DNA of 64,000 nucleotides from positions 1-64,000 of the forward strand of contig JBEGVV010000024.1 in the NCBI GenBank assembly GCA_041178225.1, given 5' to 3'. A program made the position numbers and the translations under genes. The notes under the pieces were generated by a model. That model was not told the DNA's origin, did not search any database, and saw nothing but the letters and a program-made list of their open reading frames with translations. Shown piece after piece: positions 62,624-64,000 of the stretch (position 1 is the first letter of the stretch; each line of letters begins with the position of its first letter). Source of the DNA: CAIOSQ01 sp041178225. GTDB taxonomy: Bacteria > Pseudomonadota > Alphaproteobacteria > CACIAM-22H2.

Positions 62624-63892
62624 ATGAACGAACGACCCAACCGCCCGCGCTTCCCCGGGGAAGGCGTTCCCCGCGAGCGGATACTGGCCGACCTCGCCGC
62701 CATGCAGGCTGGCGACGTCCCGGCCCATGGGTCGAGGAACCTGCGCCCGAACTACTACGTCGACGACGAGATCCTCGCGCTGATCGACGAGGTCTCCGCA
62801 AGGGTCGCGGAACAGAACGTCCTCTACGCCGGCAGCTCCTATCCCAGCATCGCGCGCATCGAGGCCGAGCTCGTCGAGATGGGCCTCGACCTGTTCGGCG
62901 CGCCGGTCGACGCCGCCGGCACCGTCACCACGGGCGGCAGCGAGAGCAACTTCCTCGCGGTGAAGGCCGCGCGCGACCTCTTCGCCGCGCGCCGCGGCGG
63001 CGCAGGCGGCAGGCCAGAGCTCGTCCTCGCCCATACCGCGCATCCCTCCTTCGAGAAGGCCGCGCATTTCCTCGGCGTGCGCACCCGCCGCGCGAGCCGC
63101 AGCGTCGGCTTCGCCGCGGACGTCGAGGCGATGGCCGCGATGGCCGGGCCCGACACGATCATGATGGTGGGCTCCGCCCCGCCGGCCGCCTACGGGCAGG
63201 CCGACCCGATCCGCGAGCTCGCCACGATCGCGGCGCGCCACGGCATCTGGTTCCACGTCGATTCCTGCATGGGCGGGTTCTTCCTGCCCTTCGCGCGCGA
63301 ACTCGGCGAGCCGGTGCCGGACTTCGACTTCCGCGTGCCAGGCGTGTGGTCGCTTTCCGCCGACCTGCACAAGTTCGGCTACGCGCCCAAGGGCGCCTCG
63401 CTGCTCCTGCTCGCCGACCGCGCGCATCTCGCCTTCCAGGAATACCGCTTCGAGGACTGGCCCTGGGGCCTCTACGCCACCGCCGGCTTCTCCGGCTCGC
63501 GCCCCGCGGCGCCGGTGGTCGCGGCATGGAGCGTGATGCGCCGCCTCGGCAGGCGCGGCTACCTCGACGTCACGCGCCGTACCCTCGCCGTGAAGCACCG
63601 GCTCATGGACGGCGTGCGCGCCATCCCCGGCCTCGGCGTCGTCGGCCGGCCCGACGCCGCGCATTTCTTCGTCTTCGGCGATGGCCTCGACGCCTACGCC
63701 GTGGAGGAAGGCCTCTCGGCGCGTGGATGGGCGCTCGCGCGCGCGCGGCTGCCGGATTCCTTCCAGGTCTGGCCGGGCATCCCGCACGAGCAGAGCGCGG
63801 GCGAGTTCCTCGCTGACCTCGCCGAGGTCGCGGCGCAGGTGCGCGAGGCGGGCACGCGCTCGGCCGATCGCGCGGCGGTCTACGCGCGCTGA
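62624..63892 (+). CDS. PLP-dependent group II decarboxylase/sphingosine-phosphate-lyase-like enzyme
   Basis: A 422-residue fold-type I PLP enzyme of the pyridoxal-dependent decarboxylase family. Glycine-rich phosphate region TTGGSESNFLAVKAAR, Asp/His of WFHVDSCMGGFFLPF, and the PLP lysine K250 in SADLHKFGYAPKG are visible. The layout is closest to sphingosine-1-phosphate-lyase-like or L-tyrosine/glutamate decarboxylase-like proteins. It would decarboxylate or cleave an amino-acid-like substrate. It lies 70 bases after the orphan binding protein on the same strand, so they may form one unit with the hairpin between. Confidence 0.88.
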   Translation: MNERPNRPRFPGEGVPRERILADLAAMQAGDVPAHGSRNLRPNYYVDDEILALIDEVSARVAEQNVLYAGSSYPSIARIEAELVEMGLDLFGAPVDAAGTVTTGGSESNFLAVKAARDLFAARRGGAGGRPELVLAHTAHPSFEKAAHFLGVRTRRASRSVGFAADVEAMAAMAGPDTIMMVGSAPPAAYGQADPIRELATIAARHGIWFHVDSCMGGFFLPFARELGEPVPDFDFRVPGVWSLSADLHKFGYAPKGASLLLLADRAHLAFQEYRFEDWPWGLYATAGFSGSRPAAPVVAAWSVMRRLGRRGYLDVTRRTLAVKHRLMDGVRAIPGLGVVGRPDAAHFFVFGDGLDAYAVEEGLSARGWALARARLPDSFQVWPGIPHEQSAGEFLADLAEVAAQVREAGTRSADRAAVYAR

Positions 63893-63899
63893 GCGCCGC

Positions 63900-64000
63900 C
63901 TAGGCGCCGATCTCCGCGAAGAGCCGGCCCCAGCCGCGGACGCGTCGCGCATCGACGCCGGCTCGGCGCAGGCTGCCCCAGAGCGCGGTCGCGACGCTGT
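63900..64000 (-). CDS. C-terminal fragment of an unidentified gene at the window edge
   Basis: Reading leftward from the window edge to TAG at 63900-63902 gives about 32 codons ending RVRGWGRLFAEIGA, with codon use like the neighbours and no interruption. It would be convergent with the PLP enzyme, with only 7 bases between stops. Too short to name a family, and it could be a chance frame. Confidence 0.4.
   Translation of the reverse strand, partial: SVATALWGSLRRAGVDARRVRGWGRLFAEIGA

Noticed and set aside
60826..62703. N-terminal extension of the dimethylformamidase-like frame upstream of ATG 60825
   Set aside because: It runs antisense through the complete orphan binding-protein gene. The family N-terminus (LGYVDRWSAKPG) and a good ribosome site place the start at 60825.

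Overview
The window is about 70 % GC, tightly packed, and coded on both strands with strong G/C preference at third codon positions. Gene content points to a free-living or plant/soil/marine-associated alphaproteobacterium, perhaps Rhodospirillales or Hyphomicrobiales. That placement is inferred, because there is no rRNA or other phylogenetic marker here. I see no tRNA, rRNA, CRISPR array, transposase or phage gene. No stretch over 300 bases lacks a gene; the longest gaps (about 110-150 bases) lie between divergent genes or after transporter genes. Many genes overlap by ATGA or TGATG junctions, so most of the window is a set of catabolic operons.

Layout. (1) 1-7555, minus strand: an eight-gene catabolic operon (GNAT, DHDPS-like aldolase, DUF993, SDR, sugar-phosphate isomerase-like, PhyH dioxygenase, Zn alcohol dehydrogenase, MetX-like hydrolase cut by the window edge). 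(2) 7676-9604: a secreted protein of unknown function. (3) 9716-15610: a BMP-type ABC importer (binding protein, ATPase, two permeases) coupled to a cytosine/creatinine-deaminase-like amidohydrolase. (4) 15996-19664, minus strand: a corrinoid module with a B12-binding methyl-carrier protein, DUF1638, a 'virulence factor' family protein (PF13769) and a 2Fe-2S/ASKHA corrinoid activase. (5) 19831-23913, divergent: FAD-GcvT demethylase, GFA zinc protein, DddP-like M24 protein. (6) 23934-29463, minus strand: a peptide-type ABC importer. (7) 29597-32843: MttB-like methyltransferase, cytosolic PhnD-like protein, membrane desaturase. (8) 32847-36469, minus strand: PrpD, enolase-superfamily and iron alcohol dehydrogenase genes. 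(9) 36871-44549: second FAD-GcvT, two more MttB paralogues, a 2OG-Fe oxygenase and an acyl-CoA dehydrogenase. (10) 44553-46515: MFS transporter and SDR. (11) 46646-57726: IclR regulator, hydantoinase A/B, SDR and a second peptide-type ABC importer. (12) 57740-64000: amidohydrolase, dimethylformamidase-like protein, an orphan binding protein, a PLP decarboxylase-like protein and a gene fragment.

Reading. The unifying theme is use of N-methylated (possibly S-methylated) small molecules. Three MttB-superfamily methyltransferases without pyrrolysine, one corrinoid protein and one reductive activase would strip methyl groups from quaternary amines or betaines. Two FAD-GcvT fusions would oxidise the resulting dimethyl/monomethyl amines (dimethylglycine, sarcosine or analogues) and load C1 units onto tetrahydrofolate. 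A dimethylformamidase-like enzyme, N-methylhydantoinase-type HyuAB, a deaminase that may act on creatinine, and a DddP-like protein fit the same theme. Importers for small nitrogenous solutes surround them. A dedicated methyl-corrinoid:THF methyltransferase is missing from the window, which makes the acceptor step the most interesting open question.
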